Positions 1 to 9,466 of a DNA stretch of 64,000 nucleotides are shown here, one piece after another. The stretch spans positions 1 through 64,000 of the forward strand of contig JAKIUY010000004.1 of NCBI GenBank assembly GCA_021647315.1, read 5' to 3'. The translations under genes and the position numbers were made by a program. The notes under the pieces were generated by a model, which saw only the letters and a program-made list of their open reading frames with translations, was not told the origin of the DNA and did not search any database. Origin of the DNA: Victivallaceae bacterium. GTDB lineage: Bacteria > Verrucomicrobiota > Lentisphaeria > Victivallales > Victivallaceae. Every line of letters begins with the position of its first letter. The first letter of the stretch is position 1.

Positions 1-1
1 A

Positions 2-454
2 GTGAATACTTCAAAATGGTATCCACAGGAATTCAGGCTGGTTGAAGCTATGGTCGAAATTAATGGAAAGATGAAAAAAATGACGTTTATAACTAATAAT
101 TTCGTTTGGTCTGCTAATTCAATCTGTAACCTCTACAAGGCTCGTTGGGCAATAGAAGTATTCTTCAAGGAAATTAAGCAAACCCTAAAACTAGCTGATT
201 TGGGATACAATGAAAATGCAATACGTTGGCAGATATGGACTGCGTTACTCACTTATATACTCTTGCGCTTTATTGCATGGCAAAATAAATGGAGTCATAG
301 TTTCATGAGACTGTTTACCGTTTTGCGAGGAGTGCTGTGGAGTTGTCTTGATATGTCAAGCGTTCTTGAATGCTGTGGGACAGCAGGCAGGACAGTGCGA
401 ATGCGAGCCGCTCAAGAATTGGCATATTTGCCTGGATTGGCTCCAGGTGGATAA
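2..454 (+). CDS. IS4-type transposase, C-terminal part (cut by window edge)
   Basis: The frame is open from the window edge, so the true start lies outside; base 2 is not the real start. The segment around residues 43-66 (YKARWAIEVFFKEIKQTLKL) matches the C-terminal catalytic block of IS4-family DDE transposases, the Y-R-W-x-I-E-x-F-F-K-x-I-K motif that carries the last acidic residue. A hydrophobic stretch and an Arg-rich tail follow, ending in a stop at about 454. The upstream DDE residues are not visible. It is probably the right-hand end of an insertion sequence. Whether the full element is intact cannot be judged. Confidence 0.8.
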   Translation: MNTSKWYPQEFRLVEAMVEINGKMKKMTFITNNFVWSANSICNLYKARWAIEVFFKEIKQTLKLADLGYNENAIRWQIWTALLTYILLRFIAWQNKWSHSFMRLFTVLRGVLWSCLDMSSVLECCGTAGRTVRMRAAQELAYLPGLAPGG

Positions 455-895
455 GTTCAAGATTTTAAAAAACGAAAAATGTGGTATATTGATAATAAGA
501 CATGCTGTCCTCAAAAAAAGATCTAGATTAGTAGTTTTTAAGAGTTATGGGATGGTAGTGATTACAAATTAAAAACTTGAGAGTCAGCGGTAAAGAATTT
601 AAATTATTTCGCATGTATTCTATGAGTTTTTTTGAAAAAATCAATAAAGGACAATTTCAGGCTAAATTAGCGCGAATAAATCTATGTTCCTTTAGAGTTT
701 GTATTATTTAGGCACTTTGCGCCTAACATGTACAAAACTTTCGACATAATTATATTTGTGCCAAAAAAATAAGTCAGATGCTCCTTCCGCAGGAGCGTAA
801 CCATGCTTTATGCATGGTAAAAGACGGTGCAGGAGCAACCGTCATACCGATTGCATCCACAGGAGGCAATTTCAAAACTCTCCATGGCATATTTT
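455..895. repeat. Gene-free stretch with hairpin repeats downstream of the IS
   Basis: I see no convincing gene here. At about 705-753 there is a hairpin (TTAGGC / GCCTAA arms) followed by a CATGTACAAAACTTTCGACAT segment that recurs inverted at about 50191-50230. At 780-843 three hairpins follow one another: 780-796 (GCTCC/GGAGC), 800-818 (ACCATGC/GCATGGT) and 823-843 (GACGGT/ACCGTC). At 861-889 there is a left-end fragment resembling the element at 26305-26468 (AGGCAATTTCAAAA). This is a typical REP-like intergenic region. One of these hairpins could end transcription of the minus-strand GH26 gene, but none has a clear U-tract. Confidence 0.6.
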
Positions 896-1999
896 TTATA
901 TCCCTAATCCGGCATCTTTCAATACAGTAATTAAATCTTTGAGAATATCAACTTGAGTGATGATCCGCCAATCAACAACCGTGTTCTTAATTGAAGATTC
1001 TGGTTTAAGCCATTCAAACCAAATAATCATTTTAATTTCAGGAAATTGAGTTCGACTTGCCTGTGAAAACAACTGGTTCCACCATTCTTGTTTGATCAGT
1101 GACTCCAATTCAGATGGACTACCTAATGAAGGAACAAAAAATGCAGCCGTCTCCGGAATTGCCATAGGTTTACCTTTATCAACCGCATAAGCCTGATAGA
1201 AATCAGGAAGCATGGTATTATCACCTGCAAATCCATTATATGTTCCTGTAATCTGAGCAGCAAATTTACCAACTTCCGGTATCTCATTCTCACCCCAGGG
1301 ATAACTGCTACCCCAGTGATACAATGACATTGCCACCCAGTCTACTGCACCATCCCCAGGATAATAAGGCTCATAAGGATTATCATAAGCATCAATAATA
1401 CCATCTGAGTTTGTATCAAGAACCTCAAAATCAGGTGAATTGGAAGTTATACTATATGCTCCACCAGTGAATGGATAACCGCCGCCATAGTTTGGTGACC
1501 AAACCATCGCTACCCGACCTCTTGTCAACCGGTGAATGGCATCCGCTATCATAACAAATGCTTGCTTGTATTCAGTCGGTTGCTGGCTCCATGGGTACCA
1601 TGATCCATTCATCTCATGTCCAAAACGAAGAAATATACTGGCTCTAGTCTTTTTAAAAATATTAGCATGTCTTTCCGCCTCTGCAAGAGTAACCGAAGAC
1701 AACCCTCCCCAAGGTTCCAAAGTAACAAATAAATAAGCTCCCTGTGCTTTAACAAGTGCTACAGTTTTATTCAGGGTTATAACGTCAGCCTCACTCATAG
1801 GAAATGCAAAGAACCGAGCATATACTTTTGGTTTAATCCCCAATCTATTGACAACTGCTTCAGGCGAATCAGAGTTCCAGTCAAGACTAAATCCAAAATA
1901 ACCACTTACAGGGGCGACAGAGACGTGTTTTTTAGCATTTGCACTAAATGTAAACAGGGTGACAACGAGAAAAAACAAAAGTAAAAAGTATTTAGTCAT
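896..1999 (-). CDS. Secreted GH26-like glycoside hydrolase (copy 1)
   Basis: This 367-aa protein has a signal peptide (residues 1-22, ending SANA). The GH26 hallmarks are present: HEMNGSWYPW with the acid/base Glu at about 129, and a second Glu at about 283 in AIPETAAF as nucleophile candidate. Known GH26 enzymes cleave beta-1,4-mannans and some beta-1,3- or mixed-linked glycans. Residues 195-206 (DTNSDGIIDAYD) form a dockerin-like calcium loop inserted in the barrel. It is a close paralogue of the gene at 27768-28889. An SD (GGAG) lies 7 nt before the ATG, and the palindrome TACCCATTATGGGTA lies 19 bp upstream of the start. The gene sits at the edge of a c-di-GMP signalling and exopolysaccharide island, so it may trim a self-made polymer instead of degrading food glycans. 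The substrate is not known. Confidence 0.82.
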   Translation of the reverse strand: MTKYFLLLFFLVVTLFTFSANAKKHVSVAPVSGYFGFSLDWNSDSPEAVVNRLGIKPKVYARFFAFPMSEADVITLNKTVALVKAQGAYLFVTLEPWGGLSSVTLAEAERHANIFKKTRASIFLRFGHEMNGSWYPWSQQPTEYKQAFVMIADAIHRLTRGRVAMVWSPNYGGGYPFTGGAYSITSNSPDFEVLDTNSDGIIDAYDNPYEPYYPGDGAVDWVAMSLYHWGSSYPWGENEIPEVGKFAAQITGTYNGFAGDNTMLPDFYQAYAVDKGKPMAIPETAAFFVPSLGSPSELESLIKQEWWNQLFSQASRTQFPEIKMIIWFEWLKPESSIKNTVVDWRIITQVDILKDLITVLKDAGLGI

Positions 2000-2010
2000 T
2001 TTACAGCTCC

Positions 2011-2105
2011 GTATTATATACCCATTATGGGTAAATTTTAGTTAGTTTATCTGGCAAATCAAGCTCAAATGTACAGAATAAAAGTTTAGCATTCAACCTA
2101 AACGA
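2011..2105. promoter_or_regulatory. Conserved ~90-bp block B with 15-bp palindrome
   Basis: The palindrome TACCCATTATGGGTA (7-bp arms, one central base) is at 2019-2033, 19 bp upstream of the GH26 start. About 70 further bases to the right match blocks at 20272-20360, 26060-26152 (inverted) and, more loosely, 12738-12850 (inverted). The palindrome could be an operator for the GH26 gene. The non-palindromic part runs away from that gene, unlike the copies upstream of the HlyD and REC-GGDEF genes. The binding protein is unknown. Confidence 0.5.
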
Positions 2106-2130
2106 GTACAGAAAATATTCGCAAAATCTT

Positions 2131-2157
2131 ATTGCGTTATTATAACAATAACGCAAT
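2131..2157. other. Perfect 11-bp inverted repeat between GH26 and HD-GYP genes
   Basis: Arms ATTGCGTTATT and AATAACGCAAT are separated by 5 nt. It lies about 125 bp downstream of the HD-GYP stop codon on the minus strand. No strong T-run follows, so it may be a weak terminator, an RNA processing hairpin or a protein-binding site. Confidence 0.4.
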
Positions 2158-2280
2158 ATGCTGCAAAATCAAACCCCATCAAGAAAAACTGTTAATTTTT
2201 CTTGATACAGATAGCAGCAATGCCAAAACCTAAATTCACAAAGGAAATGGGAATATGATCATTAAAACTAACATATTGAC

Positions 2281-4668
2281 TTAACATTTAGCATGGTCAT
2301 CTAAATATAACTCCACGTCTATCTCATCAATCTGCCTAATTTCGAGATACTCTTCAGCGTATATTTTATAAACACCTGAGCGTAAGAAAAGCGCAAAAAG
2401 ATCAGCATCAATATGCTGATCTTTTTGCATAAAACTCATAATTTTCAGTGCCTGAGAAATGGTCTTACCTTTTTTATAAGGTCTATCCGAAGCCGTTAAT
2501 GCCTCAAAGATATCTGCTATTGCCATAATTCTAGCAGGAACCGAGAGGTTATCTGCTGTCAGCGCACGCGGATAACCAGTTCCTATCAGAGTTTCATGAT
2601 GAGTACCTGCATATTCCGGTACACGCTTCATATCATCAGTCAAAGGCAGTTCTTCAAGCATTCTTATCGACATGATCACATGCTCTTGAATTTTAAAGCG
2701 CTCTTCCATGGTCAAAGTTCCGCGCTCTATGCAGAGATTATAGATTTCACCATAGTTATAAAGGTGAGTCGGCACCTCTAATTTAAAGCCAGATTCTTTA
2801 TAACTCTTTTCATCAAACCCCACCCGTTTTATCATATGTTCAGCGCGATCACAGAGCAGTGCTTCCTTTGCTGGAAGTGACACGGCATCATGCTCTTCAT
2901 AACGCATTAGTTCATCATTTGAAAGACCTAACCGATTATCAAAATGGCGCATCCAGGATTTAGCAGCAATAGTTACTATGTGTTTTTTGTGCTCTTCACT
3001 CATAAACTCTCCACCGATATTGACCTCTGCGACAAAGTGAAAATCATCAATTAAAGCCTGGTGCTCTTTTGTTTTCCAAGCCTCAAGTTTTTCTTTTTGG
3101 TCACCTTTTATAATACCCTCAAGGTAGGTAATTTCAATATCACGCCATATAACCTCAAAACGGGTACGTATCTCATGGATTCGATTATAGATGGTCTCAA
3201 GTTTAGTTGCTTTATCAACAACATACTCTGGCGTTGTAATTTTCCCACAGTCGTGAAGCCATGCCCCTATTTCAAACTCTTCCAACTCAGTTTTTGTTGA
3301 AAACCGAAATGCTTTCAAAGTCCCAAAGTCAGCCTTGTCAGCCTCTTTAACCAACATCATTGCCAAAAGCGGTACACGTCTACAATGTCCACCGGCATAG
3401 GGAGATTTTGCATCAATCGCACCGGCAATGAGTCTGATAAAGGAGTTCATTAACTCTTTTTGTGACGCTTGATACGCCTGAATACTCTTCGACATTTTCA
3501 CTAGAGAATTAGATAATTCACTAAGCTCAATTATTTTGGTTTTAACCTCATTAACCTCATCAAATTTACGTTGAATGATCTTTTTATTTTCAACCATCAA
3601 AGCATTTATGGGTTGTACGATCAACGATGTTGCATAGATAATAAACGGTATACAGAGAATAAAAATAAGCAATGCTGCCAATAGTTGATAGGCTATGCTT
3701 TCAAGATAGGGTTTTAACATCTCAGCTTTATTCACACTGATGCCAAGATAAGTACTGACACCATTTTCACTGCTCAAGGCTGTCACCATTGCGAATCGCG
3801 GCTGGTTACTCACCTCGATTACAATGACTTTTTCTTTTTCACTTTGAAAAAAAAGTTTGCTGAGCTTTTTTCTATCCTTGTTACCTAAGCTATTTGACGT
3901 GGCAATGACCTGCCCGTTATGGTCAAACATAATAATTTCACTTGAATTGGAAAACTTCATTTCCTTCAGCAGTATATTCAATCTTTGCAGGGTAAAGTCA
4001 AGTGCCAAAACCGTTGATGTTGTTCCCACACGTTTTGAATAGGTAATGCCCTTTTGATTAAGGTTGCTGAAAGTGTAAGGGCTACTTCTTACAACCGCCT
4101 CAGTTTTCATGGCCTGCTGGAACCAAGGTCGGGAGTTTACCATGTAGTTTGATGGTTCATCCCGACTTAAAATCAAAGAAAACGCTGCATCAAAGTAATA
4201 TAAGTTCTTTTTCCTATTATCGGACGCCCCCTCGATTTTGATAATGAGCCATCTTGTCGTCGCCGGTGCCTTGAAGTGGCTATAGAGTTGTGGGGAGTTC
4301 TTCATATTGATTACTTCAAGAAAATCACCATTTTTTTCACCGCTGTAGATCGCATACATATTATTATAACGTTTCAAAGTATAGATATATCGTTTAATAA
4401 CATTTATGGGCAATGATCCGCTGCCCGGTTTGCTGATATCAGGGAAACGCTGCATCTGATAAAGAATTTCTTTTGCTACTTGATCGCGACTCTGGATGTC
4501 GGCAGTAATTTTTTCAACGGTCTGGCGAAATGCACGTTCAGTTGCGTCAAATGCTATCTGCTTGCCGAAATAGTACTGCACCACGGAAAAAACCAGTGCT
4601 ACCAAAGCGACAATAACAATAATATAAGTGATAATATGAATTCGCAGTGTAATCTTATTTAAAAACAT
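2281..4668 (-). CDS. Membrane-bound HD-GYP signalling protein (c-di-GMP phosphodiesterase-like)
   Basis: This 795-aa protein has TM1 at about residues 9-33, a large periplasmic dCACHE-like sensor region, TM2 at about 325-350 and a HAMP/coiled-coil linker. An HD-GYP domain occupies most of the C-terminal half. The HD motif is clear (GGHCRR, then HDCGK), and the second block reads HHETLIGTGYP followed by IMAIADIFEALTA and RPYK. The usual consensus is HHExxDGxGYP; here the Asp before Gly is Ile, which might reduce activity. A long insertion separates the HD and GYP halves. HD-GYP proteins hydrolyse c-di-GMP or related dinucleotides. It is the last gene of a minus-strand run with the histidine kinase 61 bp upstream, suggesting that it ends a signalling operon and counteracts the neighbouring GGDEF enzymes. 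Confidence 0.85.
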   Translation of the reverse strand: MFLNKITLRIHIITYIIVIVALVALVFSVVQYYFGKQIAFDATERAFRQTVEKITADIQSRDQVAKEILYQMQRFPDISKPGSGSLPINVIKRYIYTLKRYNNMYAIYSGEKNGDFLEVINMKNSPQLYSHFKAPATTRWLIIKIEGASDNRKKNLYYFDAAFSLILSRDEPSNYMVNSRPWFQQAMKTEAVVRSSPYTFSNLNQKGITYSKRVGTTSTVLALDFTLQRLNILLKEMKFSNSSEIIMFDHNGQVIATSNSLGNKDRKKLSKLFFQSEKEKVIVIEVSNQPRFAMVTALSSENGVSTYLGISVNKAEMLKPYLESIAYQLLAALLIFILCIPFIIYATSLIVQPINALMVENKKIIQRKFDEVNEVKTKIIELSELSNSLVKMSKSIQAYQASQKELMNSFIRLIAGAIDAKSPYAGGHCRRVPLLAMMLVKEADKADFGTLKAFRFSTKTELEEFEIGAWLHDCGKITTPEYVVDKATKLETIYNRIHEIRTRFEVIWRDIEITYLEGIIKGDQKEKLEAWKTKEHQALIDDFHFVAEVNIGGEFMSEEHKKHIVTIAAKSWMRHFDNRLGLSNDELMRYEEHDAVSLPAKEALLCDRAEHMIKRVGFDEKSYKESGFKLEVPTHLYNYGEIYNLCIERGTLTMEERFKIQEHVIMSIRMLEELPLTDDMKRVPEYAGTHHETLIGTGYPRALTADNLSVPARIMAIADIFEALTASDRPYKKGKTISQALKIMSFMQKDQHIDADLFALFLRSGVYKIYAEEYLEIRQIDEIDVELYLDDHAKC

Positions 4669-4729
4669 AAAAAATCCTCATGATATTTTTTGCCGGTGTC
4701 TCATATTCTTTCAACCATCAGCATTTGTA

Positions 4730-6775
4730 CTAATACTGCTTCAACATCACACTAGCTTCATTCTGCCATTTAATTGGCAGAGTTACAGTAAATGTGGATC
4801 CTTTGCCCAATTTACTTTTAACATCGATAGCACCGCCGAGTAGTTTTATCATTTTATCAGCGATACTAAGCCCGAGTCCAGTCCCTCCGTATTTTCGTGA
4901 TGATGAACCGTCAACCTGTTTAAACTCGTCAAAAATATACCCCAAATAGTTTTCAGAAATGCCGATACCAGTATCTTTAACCGCGAAATAAACATTGTCA
5001 GAATCATATTTCAAGCTGACATTAACCGAGCCCCCGTCTGAAAACTTAATCGCATTGCCTACCAAATTTAACAATACCTGATGCAGTTTTATTGCGTCTG
5101 TTTTTACGCGAGGTATTTCATCCGGAATTTGCAGACTGAGTGTCACACCATTTCCTTTTGCCAAAGGAGTTAAATTTTCCTCTATAATATCCAATGCTAA
5201 ACCGAGCGAAACATCAGTAAGCGTGACATCCATTCTGCCAGCTTCAATTTTAGCGAGATCCAGTATACCGTTGATAAGCCGAAGCAGATCCTGGCTATTG
5301 CGTTCAACGATTTCAAGATAATTATTTTCTTCAATACTGAGTTTATCCTTAGTCTGGACAATTAAGACATCCGAAAGCGCTATAATAGAATTCAGGGGAG
5401 TGCGCAGTTCATGGCTCATATTAGAAAGAAATTCACTTTTAAAACGGTTCGAATCTTCCAACGATTGACGCTGTATTTCCAATTCAAGGTTCTGGTGCTG
5501 TAATGCATCGGCTTGAGTTTCCAGTTTTGTATTTGATAAACTAAGTTCTTCCCGTGATTCATTCACATCTTCCAGTAAATAGGTCAGCGCTTGCTGAGAC
5601 TTTTCCAAATCGGCTGTCCGCTCATAAACCAGCTCTTCCAGTTGTCCTCGATGTTGCCTCAGTTCCTCTTCAATCCGCTTTCTCTTGTCAATGTCAATAA
5701 GTAAATTTTGAGACATTTGATTAAATGACTGTGCCAGCAAGCCGATTTCATCATGTGACTTAATTATGATTTTTTCATCTAAGTTGCCGTTGCTTATAGC
5801 TTCGGCAAAATGCGCCAGATGAACAATGGGTTTAACAAGGGAGTTTGCCAGGATTAATGAAAGTACCATAATTAAAATAACCGATATTATTATGATGGTG
5901 ATCATTATGTTCCTCAAATAAAATAATTTCGCAAATGCTTCAGCATAATTTACGCGCACATTTAATCCGAAACCGACTTTTTCAAGAAAATTACTTACGG
6001 CTATTACTCTTTTGTTTTGACTGTCAATAACATCTTCAAAGACAAACACATCTGGCTGCAATGATCTTTTAGAGATAACGCCTATTGTTTTAATATTATC
6101 AAAATAAATAATCGGCTGATTTGTATTACGATGAGCTGAGATCACATAAGCGTCTCCAATTTTCTTTATGATCCGGGTATATCCAGTTTTGCCTAAACCG
6201 GAATAATCAGTAATAAAAGCGACAATTTTATCTGCATTAGCATCAATTGCAATAACCCCGAGAAGTTGATTATCATATATTAATGGACCTGATAAATACA
6301 TCATTAATTCATTCGTATTACTTAAAAAAAAGCTGCCAATAACATCTTCTTTTTGTCCTTTGACAAAAAAATCTTTAGCGGCATAATCCAGCCCTATTAC
6401 CTTGCTATCGGTAGACGCAATAACTTTCCCATCCAATGTTAATACAGAAATGGTCTCGAATTTTGCAATTGAAGTTTTAGCATCATTTAAAATAGTGTTA
6501 ATTTTATCAATATTCCGGTGTTCTCCACTCTTAATATAATTTTTCAAGCTGATACGCAGTTGGGTTCGACTCTTTATCAGTGCGATCCTCTCGCTATTTT
6601 GCTCAATTAAATTATCCAATCGCTCTTTTTGAATCTTCGCAATTTCTATTAAATTACCAGTAATTTCTTCGGTTAAAACTATTTTCATCGAAATATATGA
6701 GGTAACCCCGAGAAGCATCAATGCTATTAATGAAATCACAACCGTTATTAACAATATTTTATATTTTATTTTCAT
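4730..6775 (-). CDS. Membrane sensor histidine kinase (dCACHE-HAMP-HisKA-HATPase)
   Basis: This 681-aa protein has TM1 at about residues 7-29, a periplasmic dCACHE-type sensor, TM2 at about 292-314 and HAMP at about 315-370. A coiled coil leads into HisKA with SNMSHELRTPLN (phospho-acceptor His at about 458). The HATPase_c domain has the N box (HQVLLNLVGNAIKFS), G1 (DTGIGI) and G2 (GGTGLGLSI). There is no receiver domain, so the phosphoryl group probably goes to a separate receiver such as the REC domains encoded just upstream (9436-12738 and 12825-14648). The PAS gene start lies 30 bp beyond on the same strand. The ligand is unknown. The C-terminal half closely resembles that of the hybrid kinase at 15134-18790. 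Confidence 0.9.
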   Translation of the reverse strand: MKIKYKILLITVVISLIALMLLGVTSYISMKIVLTEEITGNLIEIAKIQKERLDNLIEQNSERIALIKSRTQLRISLKNYIKSGEHRNIDKINTILNDAKTSIAKFETISVLTLDGKVIASTDSKVIGLDYAAKDFFVKGQKEDVIGSFFLSNTNELMMYLSGPLIYDNQLLGVIAIDANADKIVAFITDYSGLGKTGYTRIIKKIGDAYVISAHRNTNQPIIYFDNIKTIGVISKRSLQPDVFVFEDVIDSQNKRVIAVSNFLEKVGFGLNVRVNYAEAFAKLFYLRNIMITIIIISVILIMVLSLILANSLVKPIVHLAHFAEAISNGNLDEKIIIKSHDEIGLLAQSFNQMSQNLLIDIDKRKRIEEELRQHRGQLEELVYERTADLEKSQQALTYLLEDVNESREELSLSNTKLETQADALQHQNLELEIQRQSLEDSNRFKSEFLSNMSHELRTPLNSIIALSDVLIVQTKDKLSIEENNYLEIVERNSQDLLRLINGILDLAKIEAGRMDVTLTDVSLGLALDIIEENLTPLAKGNGVTLSLQIPDEIPRVKTDAIKLHQVLLNLVGNAIKFSDGGSVNVSLKYDSDNVYFAVKDTGIGISENYLGYIFDEFKQVDGSSSRKYGGTGLGLSIADKMIKLLGGAIDVKSKLGKGSTFTVTLPIKWQNEASVMLKQY

Positions 6776-6805
6776 AGGTGTTTTTTATTTCGATTTTACT
6801 TTGGA

Positions 6806-7312
6806 CTACAATGATTTAATTTTATCTCTGAGTTCCTTTATTCTGAATTCACGACCGATAAAAAGTTTATTAAAACGTTTCAGTTCCGCATTTTTATCTT
6901 CCAACTCCAATGTCCTCGCCTTGACCAACTCTTCCAAATGTTCGCGATGTTGTTTCAGCTCTTCTTCTGCCTGCTTGCGCTCAGTGATATCCATAGTAGT
7001 AAAAATCACTCCCTTCGCTAGATCCTTGCTGTCGACCGGTGTCGATGCTAGCAAAACGTCAATTATCGATCCATCCTTTTTCTGCCAACGAGTTTCAACA
7101 ACTCCTGTTCCATGTTCGGCAATTTGGCGATATTTTTCTTTGCCGACAAATTCAAAATCTTCCTGAGTCGGGTAGAGCATTCTTGCGCATTGTCCAATAA
7201 GTTCTTTCTTGGTATAGCCTATTATATCACAAACCAGTGGATTCATTTCAAGCAGTACTCTATCTTTAACGATGCCAATGCCGGTCGGGGCAACACGAAA
7301 TATACCCCGCAT
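6806..7312 (-). pseudogene. C-terminal PAS piece of a frameshifted multi-PAS sensor
   Basis: Its 168 residues hold a PAS domain (VAPTGIGIV through FTTMDITERKQAEEEL), a coiled coil and a tail reading FIGREFRIKELRDKI. The similar tail at 19118-20182 (FVGRELMIKTLQEKI) ends another PAS-only sensor. The piece begins exactly where the upstream frame (7243-9357) loses PAS homology. One extra A in the A8 run at about 7312-7319 would join them as SEKKMRGIFRVAPTGIG, the normal start of a PAS repeat. It is therefore most likely the continuation of that gene, not a separate one. The ATG at 7312 is an internal codon and no SD is evident. Confidence 0.75.
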
Positions 7313-9357
7313 TTTTTTTCACTGTCCCGCAACGCCATTTCGACCTGTTGCTGTTTAGTAATATCGCGAATAATTGCCTGTGTTCCGATAATTTTATCAT
7401 GCTTGATGATTGGCACAGCAGATAACATGATACTGGCCAAAGAGCCATCTTTTTTAATAAAATCGGAGTAATCCTCTTCGATATCCCTGCCTGCTCCAGT
7501 AATCCTAAAGGTCTCTTTTGCATGGGAAATCTCAGATTTGGAAACCAATTCTGTAATATTCCTGCCAATAAGTTCTTCCGGTTTGTAGCCAAATACTCGC
7601 ATAACAGAAGGGGATACATAGGTAATATTATCCTCAAGGTCAATTGACACAATCAGGTCGTAGATGCGTTCAGTTATACTCTTAAACTTATCCTCACTTT
7701 CACGCAACGCTTCTTCAGCCTGTTTGCGCTCAGTAATGTCTTTGGCAATCGCGCAAGTAATCTCCCGGCCACCAAAATTGATCAAGTTGGCAGTTATTTC
7801 TACCGGGAAAGTAGTTTGATCCTTTCTCCGGTGAGTAGAGTGAATGACAACTGATTTATGTGTTTTCAAACCACTCCAATTTGCGCCCCAACGCTCTTCC
7901 GAAAGTTCAATATCTATATCGTATACGGTCATGGTAAGCAGCTCTTCTTTGGAGTATCCCAACGTCTCAGCTGCCACATTATTCACATAAATCAATTCCG
8001 CATCCAAGCCCATCCAGTAAACCGCATCCAGCGAATGATCAACCGAGAACTGCGTAAGTTGCAGTGTCTCTGCGGTCTGTTTACGTTTAGTGATATCTTG
8101 GGTAAAACCAATAGCTGTAAGCGGATTTCCATCTGTATCAAATGTAATATCAGCTTTTTCTCTTACCCATTTTACTTTATCATCAATAATCATGCGATGC
8201 TCAATATCATAAGGCTCTCCATTAAGCCCGGCACGCCATTCTTTAGCAACGTAATCCCTGTCAGCAGGATGAATACAGTCTAAAAACAACTCATAGTTCA
8301 TTTCCGTTCCAAGCGGCACGTCGAAAATTTTATAAGTTTCATCAGTCCATATCAAAGCATTCTGCTGAATATCCAGTTCCCAGGTGCCAAGCTTTCCTAT
8401 TTCCTTAGCTTTAGTTAAATAATACTTATTTTTTAAAAATGCTCCTCCCGCCTGCTTGCACTCGTTGATATCGCGGCATGATTCGATAATTTGGACCACC
8501 TCGCCTGCATCACCTAAGATCGGTGTCGCCAAAATCTCAACGATTATTTCATTGCCATCCACATCATAGTGCAAATGTTCAACCTTAACTGCCTGCCGGG
8601 TTGCAATAACTTTTGGCAACGGACATGGGTGCAGCTCATCATCACATGGCAGTTGACGGTTATGAGAAACTTCATAGCATTTCATGCAACCAGAGATCGG
8701 ATCACTCGCCGTCAACCGCTGTACGGCCTGATTTGCCAGAGCAATCGTATAATCACGGTTAATCACCATCAGCATCTCGGGAAATCCATCAATTACCGTC
8801 TGTAAAAAATCGTAAGAACGCTCACGCTCAGTTTCCAACTGTCTGCTTTCGATGACATCGGTACCGATACTGAGGATGCCTGCGATTGTTCCTTGATCGG
8901 TTTTCAATACGGTATTTGCCCAACTGACCAACCGCGCTGAACCATCCCGGCATAAAATATGATTTTCATAGGAAGATACTTCCGGCATCTCTTTGAGGAC
9001 ATCCTGAAAAATTTCGGGAATCACGGTAGAGTTATCTTTGGGAATGAACAGCTCAAACCAGTTTTTCCCGATTACCTCCTGTTTTTGATAACCTGTGAAT
9101 TTTTCCGCGAAGCCGTTAAACAGAATAATATTGGCATCGGTATCTAATGTAACAATGATGACATTAGCGGTTTCCAACAGGGTTTCAGCAAATTCTTTTG
9201 TCTGTCGCAGAGGTTGCTGGTTGGCGATAAGTTGCTTGTCAGCCTTTAATCCTGCTGCTTGCCGATGAGATAATACTGCTTTAAATTCACTGTTTTCAGC
9301 CCTTAAGAGCTCCAGTTCTTTAAAAAGTTGTTCTCTGGATTGATCAGAATTATTCAT
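7243..9357 (-). CDS. Multi-PAS sensor protein, frameshifted near its 3' end
   Basis: This 704-aa frame has about five PAS/PAC repeats, each ending with a TERKQ-like PAC motif, and no kinase, GGDEF or other output domain. The second PAS has a Cys-rich segment (MKCYEV ... LPCDDELHPCPL, about residues 225-248) that could hold a cofactor. Coding similarity stops at SEKK, after which the frame runs about 23 foreign residues to a stop, while the sixth PAS continues in another frame (6806-7312). Cause and position fit a one-base loss in an A8 run. It is probably soluble and signals by protein contact with the adjacent kinase or REC-GGDEF proteins. It starts 79 bp after the REC-PAS-GGDEF gene and 30 bp before the kinase gene, so co-transcription is likely. 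Confidence 0.8.
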   Translation of the reverse strand: MNNSDQSREQLFKELELLRAENSEFKAVLSHRQAAGLKADKQLIANQQPLRQTKEFAETLLETANVIIVTLDTDANIILFNGFAEKFTGYQKQEVIGKNWFELFIPKDNSTVIPEIFQDVLKEMPEVSSYENHILCRDGSARLVSWANTVLKTDQGTIAGILSIGTDVIESRQLETERERSYDFLQTVIDGFPEMLMVINRDYTIALANQAVQRLTASDPISGCMKCYEVSHNRQLPCDDELHPCPLPKVIATRQAVKVEHLHYDVDGNEIIVEILATPILGDAGEVVQIIESCRDINECKQAGGAFLKNKYYLTKAKEIGKLGTWELDIQQNALIWTDETYKIFDVPLGTEMNYELFLDCIHPADRDYVAKEWRAGLNGEPYDIEHRMIIDDKVKWVREKADITFDTDGNPLTAIGFTQDITKRKQTAETLQLTQFSVDHSLDAVYWMGLDAELIYVNNVAAETLGYSKEELLTMTVYDIDIELSEERWGANWSGLKTHKSVVIHSTHRRKDQTTFPVEITANLINFGGREITCAIAKDITERKQAEEALRESEDKFKSITERIYDLIVSIDLEDNITYVSPSVMRVFGYKPEELIGRNITELVSKSEISHAKETFRITGAGRDIEEDYSDFIKKDGSLASIMLSAVPIIKHDKIIGTQAIIRDITKQQQVEMALRDSEKKCGVYFVLPRPALASLKIEYCLK

Positions 9358-9365
9358 TTTACCCC

Positions 9366-9466
9366 CAGTTTACACCTTACTTTTCTTGGCCTTATACATC
9401 TTCCCGGCTTAAGGCCTTCGGCACTGTAAGCCAGTTTACACCTTACTTTTCTTGGCCTTATACATC
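9366..9466 (-). repeat. Duplicated GGDEF gene tail (35-bp direct repeat, 66 bp apart)
   Basis: Bases 9432-9466 encode the last codons of the REC-PAS-GGDEF protein (MYKAKKSKV and stop). The same 35 bases recur at 9366-9400, just downstream of its stop codon. The second copy is a relic tail with its own stop, probably left by a tandem duplication or slippage event. Confidence 0.75.
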
